The position numbers and the translations under genes are program-made. The notes beneath the pieces were generated by a model that worked only from the letters and a program-made list of their open reading frames with translations, did no database searches and had not been told where the DNA came from. DNA of 56,475 bases, from IMG/VR virus record IMGVR_UViG_3300041409_000280, positions 1 to 56,475 of that record; one strand, written 5' to 3'. Below are positions 33,553-42,012 of this stretch, one piece after another (position 1 is the stretch's first letter; each line of letters opens with the position of its first letter). Source of the DNA: a virus.

Positions 33553-33993
33553 TCATAGCTGTAAAATATTACGGACGTAGTCGATGATTTCTTTTGTAAG
33601 AACTTCATCAGTAAATATTTTACGACTCTCTTCATCCAAACCGAAAATTGATTCCCCATATTTTTCTACTAGGTCATCCCGTTTACTATCTTTAGAATCT
33701 ACTATTATTGGGAAACTATCTGCCTTAACAAAAAAGTTATTGTAGAATTTACCCGTAACTCTTAAATCAACTACCCCCGCCGGATTAAGAAGTATTTTGT
33801 AATTCTCATACCATTCACTGGCATATGGTTGTAACTTTACTCCGTTACTGTCCTTACCTTCAAATAGTAGCTGGTTTTGATTAAGTTCTATTACCCTAGC
33901 TCTATTCCTTTTTATTATTCTAAGTACCTCACTTTTTATCTCCTCTTCGGAGACTGCTCTTAAGCGTTTAGAAAATCTTTCTAGTTTACTCAT
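33553..33993 (-). CDS. putative tail completion/structural protein
   Basis: A 146-aa protein with a basic N-terminus (LERFSKRLRAVSEEEIKSEV) and a recognisable block (NQNQLLFEGKDSNGVKLQPY) found in structural proteins of Bacteroidetes phages. It lies downstream of the terminator that follows the major tail gene. Function assigned by context. Confidence 0.5.
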   Translation of the reverse strand: MSKLERFSKRLRAVSEEEIKSEVLRIIKRNRARVIELNQNQLLFEGKDSNGVKLQPYASEWYENYKILLNPAGVVDLRVTGKFYNNFFVKADSFPIIVDSKDSKRDDLVEKYGESIFGLDEESRKIFTDEVLTKEIIDYVRNILQL

Positions 33994-34000
33994 AGTAAAG

Positions 34001-34027
34001 AAAGGCTGAAGTTACTCAGCCTTTTTT
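34001..34027. terminator. bidirectional terminator after the major tail gene
   Basis: A stem AAAGGCTGA/TCAGCCTTT with loop AGTTAC. On the plus strand it is followed by TTTTTT, on the minus strand by CTTT. It lies between the putative major tail gene (stop 34055) and the next leftward gene (start 33993), so it probably reduces transcription past the abundant tail protein. Confidence 0.75.
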
Positions 34028-34054
34028 CCCTCTCAATATAAAACCTCAAAACTA

Positions 34055-34939
34055 CTATGGTATATTCACTGTTGCTTTACCTGTAGACTCGTAAGCATCT
34101 ACGGTCAATGATGCAGGTACTACTAAATCTACATAACCATCTATAAATGTAGTGGTTGGAGTCACTGTGTAAATACCTTCGGAAGATTCAACTACCGTAC
34201 TCACTGACTGTGTAGCTCCGGCATTATTTGTTACTACAAAATCAGCCTTAACTAATCCACTAACCAATGTTCCATCACAAGTTTGTGATACCTTAACGGC
34301 AAAGCCTGATGCTGCTACAGCACCGGAAATAGTTAAATCCACATCGGCTAATCTTACTACTTCATTAACCACATATGCAATGTCCTTACTAAGGATAGTT
34401 CCATTCTGATCAAACTCCTTGTTGTTTTTAAGAACTAAATATATAGGAGATTTAGAAGTTGCGGATCCGTCGTTAAATACCATTTTCTCAGTATTTAAAA
34501 GGGATATGCTTAACCCCATAAAATTACCGCTAACATCATTCATTCCAATAATCTGATTAGCGCTATCGATGATAAACACTCTACCGGAATTAGACCTATG
34601 ACTAAACATTGCTTTATGCAAGCAGATATTTTCGTTTATGAAAAATCTCCAGGCATATTTTCCATCCCTAACTCGCATAGTAGCAAGGGGAGTATCTTCA
34701 TATACGGCAGCTTCCGAAGCATTTTCCAATCCTTTAAACGGAGGCCATATATAAATACGCGAAGCTTTACCAGTCTCTACTGCTGCCTGAAGTGCTGCTT
34801 TAAATGTTGCTGCATCTACTAAATCAGCAGGAGCGAATTTAAAGTTTATGCCTGTAGTTATAATACTAGCAGGCATTTCTGGCATCTTATTACATAGACT
34901 GATGTATATATTATCTTTATCTATTGTGCAAGTTTCCAT
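34055..34939 (-). CDS. putative major tail protein
   Basis: A 294-aa protein. The first two thirds are a compact alpha/beta structural domain (residues 1-190, with FKAALQAAVETGKASRIYIW). Residues 200-294 form an Ig/BIG-like beta domain (AAASGFAVKVSQTCDGTLV, VDAYESTGKATVNIP). Position in the head-tail order and the following terminator fit an abundant tail tube protein with a surface Ig-like domain. Confidence 0.65.
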   Translation of the reverse strand: METCTIDKDNIYISLCNKMPEMPASIITTGINFKFAPADLVDAATFKAALQAAVETGKASRIYIWPPFKGLENASEAAVYEDTPLATMRVRDGKYAWRFFINENICLHKAMFSHRSNSGRVFIIDSANQIIGMNDVSGNFMGLSISLLNTEKMVFNDGSATSKSPIYLVLKNNKEFDQNGTILSKDIAYVVNEVVRLADVDLTISGAVAASGFAVKVSQTCDGTLVSGLVKADFVVTNNAGATQSVSTVVESSEGIYTVTPTTTFIDGYVDLVVPASLTVDAYESTGKATVNIP

Positions 34940-34944
34940 TTTGT

Positions 34945-35472
34945 TTAACAGTTTTTAATTCTTTGTGTTAGTTTCAAATCCACTATTTCAACAGCATCTA
35001 ACGGGTCGTTAATAAAAAATTTAGTATTGCCTTCTAAAGTACTGCTCCCCCAATATGGCCTATCTATTTTTGTATGACTAGGTTTCTGCAATGCTCCTGG
35101 GCCCATAAAAATCCCAGATTTTCTAAGCCTTACAAAAAATTCCTCATACAGAGGATGGAGTATAGGTTTAAAAACAGTTGCTATGCGTTCCTCAGAGTTC
35201 ATTACTCTGTCGGATAAAGCAAGTATTGCAATATTTAAATTGTAAGTTACTCTGTCCTCCACTACATCTTCAGATATATCCATCCTTAAAGCAAATAGAG
35301 GGTACTTCTGATACTTATGTACTTTATCGTTATCCGCCTCTAGTAACCTATTAGCAATTTCTTTTCTATGGCCAGGCATAAAGTACGGAGCTCCTGCTCC
35401 TTTAGCATCCGGGGCAACAGGTGTTGTCCGCATACTATTAACTATATACTCTATTGCATCTACGATATACAT
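34945..35472 (-). CDS. putative tail terminator/completion protein
   Basis: A 175-aa protein located between the connector and major tail genes, the usual place for tail terminators. Residues include YPLFALRMDISEDVVEDRVTY and ALSDRVMNSEERIATVFKPI, a mixed alpha/beta pattern. No clear family by eye. Confidence 0.5.
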   Translation of the reverse strand: MYIVDAIEYIVNSMRTTPVAPDAKGAGAPYFMPGHRKEIANRLLEADNDKVHKYQKYPLFALRMDISEDVVEDRVTYNLNIAILALSDRVMNSEERIATVFKPILHPLYEEFFVRLRKSGIFMGPGALQKPSHTKIDRPYWGSSTLEGNTKFFINDPLDAVEIVDLKLTQRIKNC

Positions 35473-35474
35473 AA

Positions 35475-36038
35475 CTATATGCTAAACGTATTCATTTTAC
35501 CAGGCCGTTTAAAATTTAATCTGAGGTAGGTTAACATAGAAGTATAATCATCCCCTAAATCAGAAAGGTAAGTAGCTTCAGAATTTAACAAGTAGCCGTA
35601 TAGAGTATCTTTAACTTTACAATGCTCTCCAACTAAGCTACTATATGTATTATATCCTTTAACTATTTTTATAGCTGGCCCTACAGACTTACCATTTTCT
35701 ACAGTAGCTTCCACTACTGCCACATCTGTTGGAAATTGCGTCGTGTCCTTCAACCATTTAGAAAATATAAAAGGAACAAGCGCCTTCTTCATGCCGTACC
35801 AACGATAAGTTTTTCCAAGATATTGGTAAGTTTTTCCAGCCTTTAAATCCACCCATTTTTGCGCCGGAGTAACTATTGCAAGTCCTGCCTTAAAAGCTTC
35901 AAATAAGTTACTGCCTAGAATTCTACGCAATTCCAATTCCTCCTGTTCCACTATGTAGTCCTCAAAAGAACTAGCAGTAGTTACGGAACTAGAAAGATTA
36001 AAAGGAATAGCGTCGAAGTCATCAACAGTAACTATCAT
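35475..36038 (-). CDS. head-tail connector-like protein (DUF6712-like)
   Basis: A 187-aa protein. It has an acidic helical N-terminus (EDYIVEQEELELRRILGSNL) and aromatic blocks (YLGKTYRWYGMKKALVPFIF) as in Bacteroidetes phage connector proteins. It lies 2 bp from the next gene. It probably forms the head-completion ring joining the portal to the tail. Confidence 0.6.
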   Translation of the reverse strand: MIVTVDDFDAIPFNLSSSVTTASSFEDYIVEQEELELRRILGSNLFEAFKAGLAIVTPAQKWVDLKAGKTYQYLGKTYRWYGMKKALVPFIFSKWLKDTTQFPTDVAVVEATVENGKSVGPAIKIVKGYNTYSSLVGEHCKVKDTLYGYLLNSEATYLSDLGDDYTSMLTYLRLNFKRPGKMNTFSI

Positions 36039-36063
36039 AACAAAATCCGTTAGTGCTTTTTTA

Positions 36064-36498
36064 TTAGTGGGCGAACGTAATTAATTTAGCCGCGACTGTA
36101 GCGGACATTGTGCCTGTTCCTACCCAATTAACTCTGTAATAGAGAAACGGGTTATCCTTCAGCCTCCAATGGTATACGTTACTTGCATCCGTAGCGGTAA
36201 TAGTAGCAAGTGCAGTTTGTGTTTCTTCAGTATTAAGAGCTTTATAACTAGTACCGTCTACACTGCCTTGCAATGATATTGTTCCTCCTACTGTTCCACT
36301 TATTTTTGTTACCACTACTTGAATAGTAGTAGGCCCGTTACCCGTATTAACCGGACTGGTAAGGTACTCGGTAGCTGTATTAACTACCGTATCAGTTGCT
36401 AAGTTGCTAGTACTTTTAAATACTTTAATAGCGGACTGTGCATTTACTTGCAAGGATGCAAGGGTTATAAATGCTATTAGGTATAATATATTTTTCAT
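36064..36498 (-). CDS. exported beta-rich protein within the head module
   Basis: A 144-aa protein with a strong signal peptide (MKNILYLIAFITLASLQVNAQ) and a beta-sandwich-like mature part (TIQVVVTKISGTVGGTISLQ, LQGSVDGTSYKALNTEE). It lies between capsid and connector genes, where decoration proteins are expected. The signal would send it out of the cytoplasm, which is hard to reconcile with capsid assembly unless the signal is not cleaved. Confidence 0.6.
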   Translation of the reverse strand: MKNILYLIAFITLASLQVNAQSAIKVFKSTSNLATDTVVNTATEYLTSPVNTGNGPTTIQVVVTKISGTVGGTISLQGSVDGTSYKALNTEETQTALATITATDASNVYHWRLKDNPFLYYRVNWVGTGTMSATVAAKLITFAH

Positions 36499-36504
36499 TT
36501 TAGT

Positions 36505-36723
36505 TTACTTCTTTTTTATTTTTGGTTTTTTAACTTCCGTTTCTTCTTCCGTAGTATCATTGTTAGCATACTCTAAAGTAATTTCCTCCAAAGGCTCATC
36601 ATTAGAAGGTAGAAGCGTTTCCGCTTCCCCATCTATATGGTGCTTTACAGAAATATTAAATCCTTTAGATAATTTCAAAAAGGATTTAATTCTGTTAGGA
36701 TCCCCCGATAATTCTATTATCAT
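36505..36723 (-). CDS. small acidic protein following the capsid gene
   Basis: A 72-aa protein with a short folded start (MIIELSGDPNRIKSFLKLSK), an acidic middle (NDEPLEEITLEYANNDTTEE) and a lysine tail. The start overlaps the capsid stop by one base. Possibly a small capsid accessory protein. Confidence 0.5.
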   Translation of the reverse strand: MIIELSGDPNRIKSFLKLSKGFNISVKHHIDGEAETLLPSNDEPLEEITLEYANNDTTEEETEVKKPKIKKK

Positions 36724-38258
36724 TATCCTACTTTAGTTAACGTGTTGGCAGCGGTAGCGATATCGGAAACATAAATAACGCCGGCTTTATCCCTAACACC
36801 GAACGCTACACGGGTTTTGATAACAACAGTTTTCTGACCTTCAGTAAGATCGGTTCCATTGTACCCAATTTCCATAGTCATGTCTTTCCGTTTACCGATC
36901 CATGGTTGTGCAATATCAATAACGATACAAGTATTAGTTGTAATAGCAGTACTGATAATAACACGAAGTCCGCAAACTGCTACAGGATTACCGATGGCAT
37001 CGTATACAACACGTTTATCCGTTTTGGAATCCTCGAAAGTATTTTTCTTAGCTGCTAAGGACGCAACATCAGTAGGATTAAGATAAACAACATTAGGACG
37101 GTACTTATTAGTCTCACATTGCAGTTTAGCGTCTGCTATAACATCTACAATGTAAGCGGCGTCGATTGTACCTGCTCCGAATTGGGTAGCGTACGCTGTA
37201 TTTTTGTTAGCTGTTAATATACCTGCAATTGCTGTTGCATCATCTCCGGCAGAACCTAAAATATAGGTATCAATTTTATCTAGTATTTTACTAGGAGCTA
37301 CAATTGAAATTTCGTCCAGTACTTCATCCAGGTCGTCCAATGTTTCATCAGACAGGGTAAAGTAAGTAGCAATGTAAAAAGCTGCAAAGCTTACGGTCTT
37401 CAATAAGAAAGAAGATTTAGAAGATGCTGCTCCTTCTGTTTTAGTTGCTGCTCCGTCTTCGTAACTATATACTACTAGCAAAGCCATATTAGGACGTGAG
37501 ATAGTTTTACTATTAAACACACTCATAACGTGCGGATAGATAGTCAAAGGAATACTAACCCGTTGTGCATCTAGCTCCGTTAATCTTATCGTAGCTACGT
37601 TATTTTGAACGATGCTAGATTCCAGCATATCCACAGCAACTTTAATAGTAAATTGAGGAGTTTGTTTATTTCCGTCTTCAACAAAATAATCCTTCATTGA
37701 AAAACGTTTCCCATACTCATCATTACGTTCCTTAAGTACTTTATCTTTCTTATCCATAATAGCATCCTTCAATGCCTGACGGAACGTTACTCTTTTTTCT
37801 TCTGAAGTTTGCTCACCTGATTCCTTAAGTTTTTTAAGTTCTATACCTTGTGCTCTTAACGCTTCCTCAGCTTCTTTAAGTTGCTTAACTAATGCTTCAC
37901 CATTAATAGTCATTTCGTCAACGCGTTTCTTAATTTCCGCAATAGCTTCATTAGAAAGGGCTGCTATTTCTTTGTTAATTTTAGTAAGCGCTTTGTTTAA
38001 TTGATCTTCATCAATCTTGCCTTCTAAAGATGCTTTTACAGCCTTAGCAATTTTAGACTCGATCTTGTCCAGCAATTCTTTTTCTTTGGCCTCAGGGTCG
38101 CCTCCACCTGTTGCAAGAATTCCCATATTAATATTAAAGGCGGGGAACAGTAAGCACAAGGCTGCTCCTATAAAGTTTCCCCCTACCAAAAGAAGAGAAG
38201 CTAGTAACAGCTTTACTCCTGAATGGATTTGATACGGTTTTAAAAATTTAATTTTCAT
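36723..38258 (-). CDS. HK97-fold major capsid protein with N-terminal hydrophobic segment
   Basis: A 511-aa protein. Residues 55-170 are a charged coiled-coil delta/scaffold-like domain (KLLDKIESKIAKAV-type). The capsid core starts near 185 and shows HK97-like blocks: AAFYIATYFTLSDETLDD, YVDLNPTDVASLAAKK-like (YLNPTDVASLAAKKNTF) and a C-terminal FGVRDKAGVIYVSDI. Unusually, residues 14-45 are strongly hydrophobic (SGVKLLLASLLLVGGNFIGA), like a membrane helix. The protease encoded next door probably removes the first 170 residues or so. Confidence 0.85.
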   Translation of the reverse strand: MKIKFLKPYQIHSGVKLLLASLLLVGGNFIGAALCLLFPAFNINMGILATGGGDPEAKEKELLDKIESKIAKAVKASLEGKIDEDQLNKALTKINKEIAALSNEAIAEIKKRVDEMTINGEALVKQLKEAEEALRAQGIELKKLKESGEQTSEEKRVTFRQALKDAIMDKKDKVLKERNDEYGKRFSMKDYFVEDGNKQTPQFTIKVAVDMLESSIVQNNVATIRLTELDAQRVSIPLTIYPHVMSVFNSKTISRPNMALLVVYSYEDGAATKTEGAASSKSSFLLKTVSFAAFYIATYFTLSDETLDDLDEVLDEISIVAPSKILDKIDTYILGSAGDDATAIAGILTANKNTAYATQFGAGTIDAAYIVDVIADAKLQCETNKYRPNVVYLNPTDVASLAAKKNTFEDSKTDKRVVYDAIGNPVAVCGLRVIISTAITTNTCIVIDIAQPWIGKRKDMTMEIGYNGTDLTEGQKTVVIKTRVAFGVRDKAGVIYVSDIATAANTLTKVG

Positions 38259-38282
38259 TTTTGTTTTTTAGTTTTTGATTTA

Positions 38283-39101
38283 TTAAATATTCTCCAATAG
38301 ATAATCATAATTTAATCCCGTGGTAACTTCCGGCGGGTTTTTCTCGTGGGATAGTCCCGGCGAGCTCTTCATGTTATTATCCAACGTTGGAGTTGCGTAA
38401 TTACTACCTAGCGGAACAGCACTACCTTCTATAACTTTGCCTTCCTTAACTGCCCAAAAATACCCTACACTTTCGGCCACATCAGCATTTACAATCATAG
38501 GAAAATATTTTTCCCAGGCTTCAAACTCCGCACCATAAGCAGGGTCACTTATACACATAACATATTGAACATACTGCATACCTACGCTATGGTTATCCAC
38601 ATATCCTTTAGCATATTGCTCAAACATAAAAGCATTACGGCTCTTTTTTATAGAGGATTCAAATATTAACGCTTCTGTATCCCCTTTAAATTTAAATCCT
38701 AATTCTTTCCAAGTAAGTTTTTCAGTATATACGCTAAGGTCTTGTTTATCCGCTATTATTTTATCAAACTTCATTTCATGCTCCTGAAGATGTTTGATAT
38801 TTTTATTTTCAGATAATGATTTTTTCCACAGCCCGTCAATATGCACATCTAAATGACTATCCAATATCTTAGTAGTGTTTATAGCTAACTTTACTTTCAA
38901 TTCATCCTTGCTACCTACGTCTACAGGCATGTTAGCCTTATAGCTAGATGATTTAGTATCGTAGAAAGTATTTATAAAAGGTATTCCATCCCCGTACTTA
39001 GGAAAATATTTCTTTTCCGCAATAAGTAATTCCTTATGCTCTATAAGAAAGTCAAATAATTCCTTCCTCTCTTTGAAATATGGAATAGCTGTCTTTTTCA
39101 T
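38283..39101 (-). CDS. HK97-type prohead protease
   Basis: A 272-aa protein. It has the prohead-protease landmarks ILDSHLDVHIDGLWKKSL near 75-92, a histidine in KHLQEHEMKF and the serine region YVDNHSVGMQYVQYV near 170. It also has EGSAVPLGSNYATPT near 225, matching the family's VxLGSN/Sxxp block. It should cleave the capsid N-terminal scaffold during maturation. Flanked by portal and capsid genes in the standard order. Confidence 0.75.
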   Translation of the reverse strand: MKKTAIPYFKERKELFDFLIEHKELLIAEKKYFPKYGDGIPFINTFYDTKSSSYKANMPVDVGSKDELKVKLAINTTKILDSHLDVHIDGLWKKSLSENKNIKHLQEHEMKFDKIIADKQDLSVYTEKLTWKELGFKFKGDTEALIFESSIKKSRNAFMFEQYAKGYVDNHSVGMQYVQYVMCISDPAYGAEFEAWEKYFPMIVNADVAESVGYFWAVKEGKVIEGSAVPLGSNYATPTLDNNMKSSPGLSHEKNPPEVTTGLNYDYLLENI

Positions 39102-39103
39102 TT

Positions 39104-39208
39104 TTATTTCCTAACTATTTTATTACCCTGCAATTGTTTTTCTTTTCTTACCTTAGCCAATTCTATTTCCTTTTTAGATGGCTTATTGGTTTGCTGCTGT
39201 TGGTTCAT
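39104..39208 (-). CDS. tiny charged protein between portal and protease
   Basis: A 34-aa ORF starting inside the portal gene (MNQQQQTNKPSKKEIELAK) and ending 2 bp before the protease ATG. It is polar and highly basic. Its translation may couple portal and protease expression. Coding status is only moderately supported. Confidence 0.4.
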   Translation of the reverse strand: MNQQQQTNKPSKKEIELAKVRKEKQLQGNKIVRK

Positions 39209-40526
39209 CAGTTGTTTGTTTTAGTAGTTCGTCAGGAGCTGTTCCGTATCCCATACGGTCTCGATATTCCTGCAATGTGATAAGTCCTTTACTAAACTCA
39301 TTCATAGCCATAGTACCTTCTATATTTTTAGCTTCAGCTTTAGTTTTTTCACTTTCCTGGAGCGCTGGTACATGATCGAAGGAAGGAACGATCATCCAGT
39401 CAGTATCTGATAAGCCTAGAAAAGTATTGAAGGCTATCATGTCATCTAACGCCTCTGGGATTAAAGTACCCTGGTAAAGTCTTCTAACACTTGCCTCCTG
39501 ATTTTCAAAAGTAGCTCCTGCTAAATATAACTTCAATAATATCTCAGGCACCCCATAAGCATTTGCTACAATCATAGCGTCTGTTGCTATTTCTTCGAAC
39601 AGTCCTAGCTTACGAACGTCCTGGTCTATGACAGTTGCAGATAAAGGAAGGTGCGTAAAGAAAAATTGTTTTTGATTCTCCAGCATTCCGTACTCTTTAG
39701 CGGAATTATTTAAATCCGTTTTCTCATCATCATTTAATGGGATCCTTCCACTATCATCTCCTTTATCCGATGTAAAAATTACCCTCATCCCTCTATTTTT
39801 CATCATAACATTACGACTTTCATAAGCCATAGCAATATTTGATAGAGGGCGAGAAAGGCTACAAGCAGTTGACCTACCGAAAATTAATCCATTGGATATA
39901 TCCGTATTCGGTTTATTCTTATGTAGTATCTCATGTGGTTCCCAGGTTTTTTTATACACTCCGAATTCAAATTTCCACTGTTCTATAATTTCGGATATGT
40001 CAGTAGCTTCAAAGTAGTTTCCACGCAATTTAAATTTCATGTGTTCCGGCCATACATTCCATAACGCTACAGTATTTTGGATTGTATGTTTCATACCTAA
40101 AGAAAAATTCCCGTACGTAAAAGAGTTACCTGCTACCTCTTCAAATATTTTACGCTGCAATAAAAATTCCCAAGTACTTTGCAGTACATTAGGTCTTGCA
40201 AATAAATCATAAATAGCTTTAGGTATATCCTTCCTCGTGTTACAAGGTTCCTCTACTCCCGTGTTTCTGTTTACTACTTTGATCTGCATGTTAGAGTATT
40301 CTCTAGCCTTAATCATTATAGTAGAAAATAATACTGGGTTAGTATGGAAGCATTCGAACAATGCATGAAATCCCTGAAGCCCTTGCCAGTATGGAGTATT
40401 ACTAAAGAACATGTAATTAACAAAAGGAGTCCTCCCCTTTAGGGAACCGAGTAGTTCCTGATTAGCATCTGGCCAAAGGTCAGTGCCATCCATAGATTTG
40501 CGGACGAATGGGTTTAAAAGACTCAC
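39183..40526 (-). CDS. HK97-family portal protein
   Basis: A 447-aa portal that forms the dodecameric DNA gate. Recognisable features are NYMFFSNTPYWQGLQ near 37-52, FATIMIKAREYSN-like clip entry (TIMIKAREYSNMQIK), EVAGNSFTYGNF near 129, IFGRSTACSLSRPL, and a wing block (LFEEIATDAMIVANAYGVPEI). A polar C-terminus follows. Order portal-protease-capsid is canonical. Confidence 0.88.
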   Translation of the reverse strand: MSLLNPFVRKSMDGTDLWPDANQELLGSLKGRTPFVNYMFFSNTPYWQGLQGFHALFECFHTNPVLFSTIMIKAREYSNMQIKVVNRNTGVEEPCNTRKDIPKAIYDLFARPNVLQSTWEFLLQRKIFEEVAGNSFTYGNFSLGMKHTIQNTVALWNVWPEHMKFKLRGNYFEATDISEIIEQWKFEFGVYKKTWEPHEILHKNKPNTDISNGLIFGRSTACSLSRPLSNIAMAYESRNVMMKNRGMRVIFTSDKGDDSGRIPLNDDEKTDLNNSAKEYGMLENQKQFFFTHLPLSATVIDQDVRKLGLFEEIATDAMIVANAYGVPEILLKLYLAGATFENQEASVRRLYQGTLIPEALDDMIAFNTFLGLSDTDWMIVPSFDHVPALQESEKTKAEAKNIEGTMAMNEFSKGLITLQEYRDRMGYGTAPDELLKQTTDEPTAANQ

Positions 40527-40604
40527 AGTTTGTGGATTAAGGGCAATACTATAGCAAAATAACTGGAATATAAAATGTCGATAATCACTGTATTTTAAGG
40601 GTTT

Positions 40605-41030
40605 TTAGGCTGCAAATAGCCTGGTTATAGCCAATATTGCACCAAGACACACGATTACATGGGCAAAATAGAAGAACTTGTATAAACCGATATGTCCTCT
40701 AAAGTGTTTTATGGACGATCCGTCCTCTATTAGCCAGTAATTCCATGATCTATCTACGATATTATACAGACTTCTAACCTTGCTGAGTAACGGACTAAAT
40801 ATAATAACATAGGTGGACACGTGGAATAATAGTAACAGCAGATACTCCAACCAATTACTTACGTTAAATACTACTCCTGTAATTATGGAAAACATTACTC
40901 GAAGTATGAAAAATATTATATGAATTGGCTTACCTCCTTGTCCATATCGAATAAGCGCTTGGATAAAAACTTCTAATACTATGTACATTATCCAAGTTAA
41001 TAGTAGATAAATAATTAATTCAATACTCAT
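40605..41030 (-). CDS. polytopic small membrane protein
   Basis: A 141-aa protein with four hydrophobic segments (about residues 3-25, 36-56, 63-82 and 118-138). It overlaps the next membrane protein by 4 bp (ATGA). It lies between terminase-side and portal genes; could be a superinfection-exclusion or envelope-modifying protein, but no motif shows this. Confidence 0.55.
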   Translation of the reverse strand: MSIELIIYLLLTWIMYIVLEVFIQALIRYGQGGKPIHIIFFILRVMFSIITGVVFNVSNWLEYLLLLLFHVSTYVIIFSPLLSKVRSLYNIVDRSWNYWLIEDGSSIKHFRGHIGLYKFFYFAHVIVCLGAILAITRLFAA

Positions 41031-41233
41031 AATGAATCTTTAATTGTTTGTTTAATAGAAAAATAAAATGCTTTGATAAACTCTACAACGCCGGCAAGTG
41101 TTGCGTAAAGGATTAGTATTACCCATCCAAAAGGATTATATAAATTAAATTTATGGAGCGGTTCCCCTTTAGTTCCTACATACTCAATGATAACATGAGT
41201 GCGCTTTAAAAACTTATGTATTAATTTTTTCAT
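41027..41233 (-). CDS. single-TM small membrane protein
   Basis: A 68-aa protein with a basic start (MKKLIHKFLKRTHVIIEYVG) and one long membrane helix (FGWVILILYATLAGVVEFI). Adjacent to two further membrane microproteins, forming a membrane-gene cluster. Confidence 0.55.
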   Translation of the reverse strand: MKKLIHKFLKRTHVIIEYVGTKGEPLHKFNLYNPFGWVILILYATLAGVVEFIKAFYFSIKQTIKDSL

Positions 41234-41237
41234 AGTC

Positions 41238-41336
41238 TTACTTTTTAAATTGTTTAGATGTTGTTAACAATGCCAGGGCTCCTAATAGTATAACTAAGAT
41301 TAGACAAGTATAAATAACTATATAAGTTGTTATCAT
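41238..41336 (-). CDS. single-TM microprotein
   Basis: A 32-aa ORF (MITTYIVIYTCLILVILLGA), almost entirely one membrane helix plus a short lysine tail. It overlaps the upstream stop as ATGA and lies 4 bp before the next start, which supports translation. Confidence 0.55.
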   Translation of the reverse strand: MITTYIVIYTCLILVILLGALALLTTSKQFKK

Positions 41337-41896
41337 AATATTTTTCTTTTTCTCATTTCATAAAAACATCTTTCTGTCGCCAATACATCTTCCGCAGCGT
41401 TATGTGCGGGGAATGGTTTATTAAATAGCCGTTCGTGTAACTCCGTAAGCTTCGGCCATTTACCTCCCATAAATTTCTGGGCGCTACGCATAGTATCCAT
41501 ACGTTTATCTTTATCTAATAGAGCGTCTATTAATTTAGCTTCTTTAGATTTAGCGCCAAATTTTCTTAAGATTCCTGCTTTAACTATCGATGTGTCAAAA
41601 TAAATATTATGTCCTATAACATTAGTTGATAACACAGCGTCCTTAACAAAAAGTTTATAGACATCTTCTAAAGTTGTTGTCTTACTTTTATCATTCCCCA
41701 TCTTAGTGGTTATGCCGTGAATCTTAGTTGCTTCTATTGGTATGACACGTCCTTCCTGATAAATTATATGATAGTTCATTTTATCTTTAAACTTCCATGC
41801 GATTGATACTATATACGGATAATCCATATAGTTAGTATCCCAGTTATGCCCTTTCGTTGGCAGCCCTGTTGTTTCTATGTCCATAAATAAATTCAT
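41333..41896 (-). CDS. DnaQ-like DEDDh 3'-5' exonuclease
   Basis: A 187-aa nuclease. LFMDIETTGLP gives D6 and E8. VIGHNIYFDTSIV near 93-105 gives the second D. HNAAEDVLATERC near 164-175 gives H and the last D. This is the DnaQ epsilon-type exonuclease family. It could proofread, degrade RNA or salvage nucleotides. It is unusual in lying within the packaging module rather than with the polymerase. Confidence 0.85.
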   Translation of the reverse strand: MNLFMDIETTGLPTKGHNWDTNYMDYPYIVSIAWKFKDKMNYHIIYQEGRVIPIEATKIHGITTKMGNDKSKTTTLEDVYKLFVKDAVLSTNVIGHNIYFDTSIVKAGILRKFGAKSKEAKLIDALLDKDKRMDTMRSAQKFMGGKWPKLTELHERLFNKPFPAHNAAEDVLATERCFYEMRKRKIL

Positions 41897-41903
41897 AATA
41901 TAG

Positions 41904-41990
41904 TTAGTAGTTAAGTGTTACAATCCAACGGGATAGCAGTATAAGGAATAACATTAGTAGAAATATTAAAAAAGTTATTGTCTTCCTCAT
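41904..41990 (-). CDS. single-TM microprotein with strong ribosome binding site
   Basis: A 28-aa ORF (MRKTITFLIFLLMLFLILLS) that is almost wholly one membrane helix. Just upstream is AGGAGGGC, one of the few good Shine-Dalgarno sites in this genome, 8-9 bases before this ATG. An alternative ATG 7 bases earlier would give an unrelated non-membrane frame. Confidence 0.5.
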   Translation of the reverse strand: MRKTITFLIFLLMLFLILLSRWIVTLNY

Positions 41991-42012
41991 AACCCATGCC
42001 CTCCTATAGTTT

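Noticed and set aside
33553-33659. Overlap of two frames before the tape measure as a tail-chaperone programmed frameshift
   Set aside because: The downstream gene has a clear ATG at 33530 after the upstream stop, and I see no slippery heptamer in the overlap.
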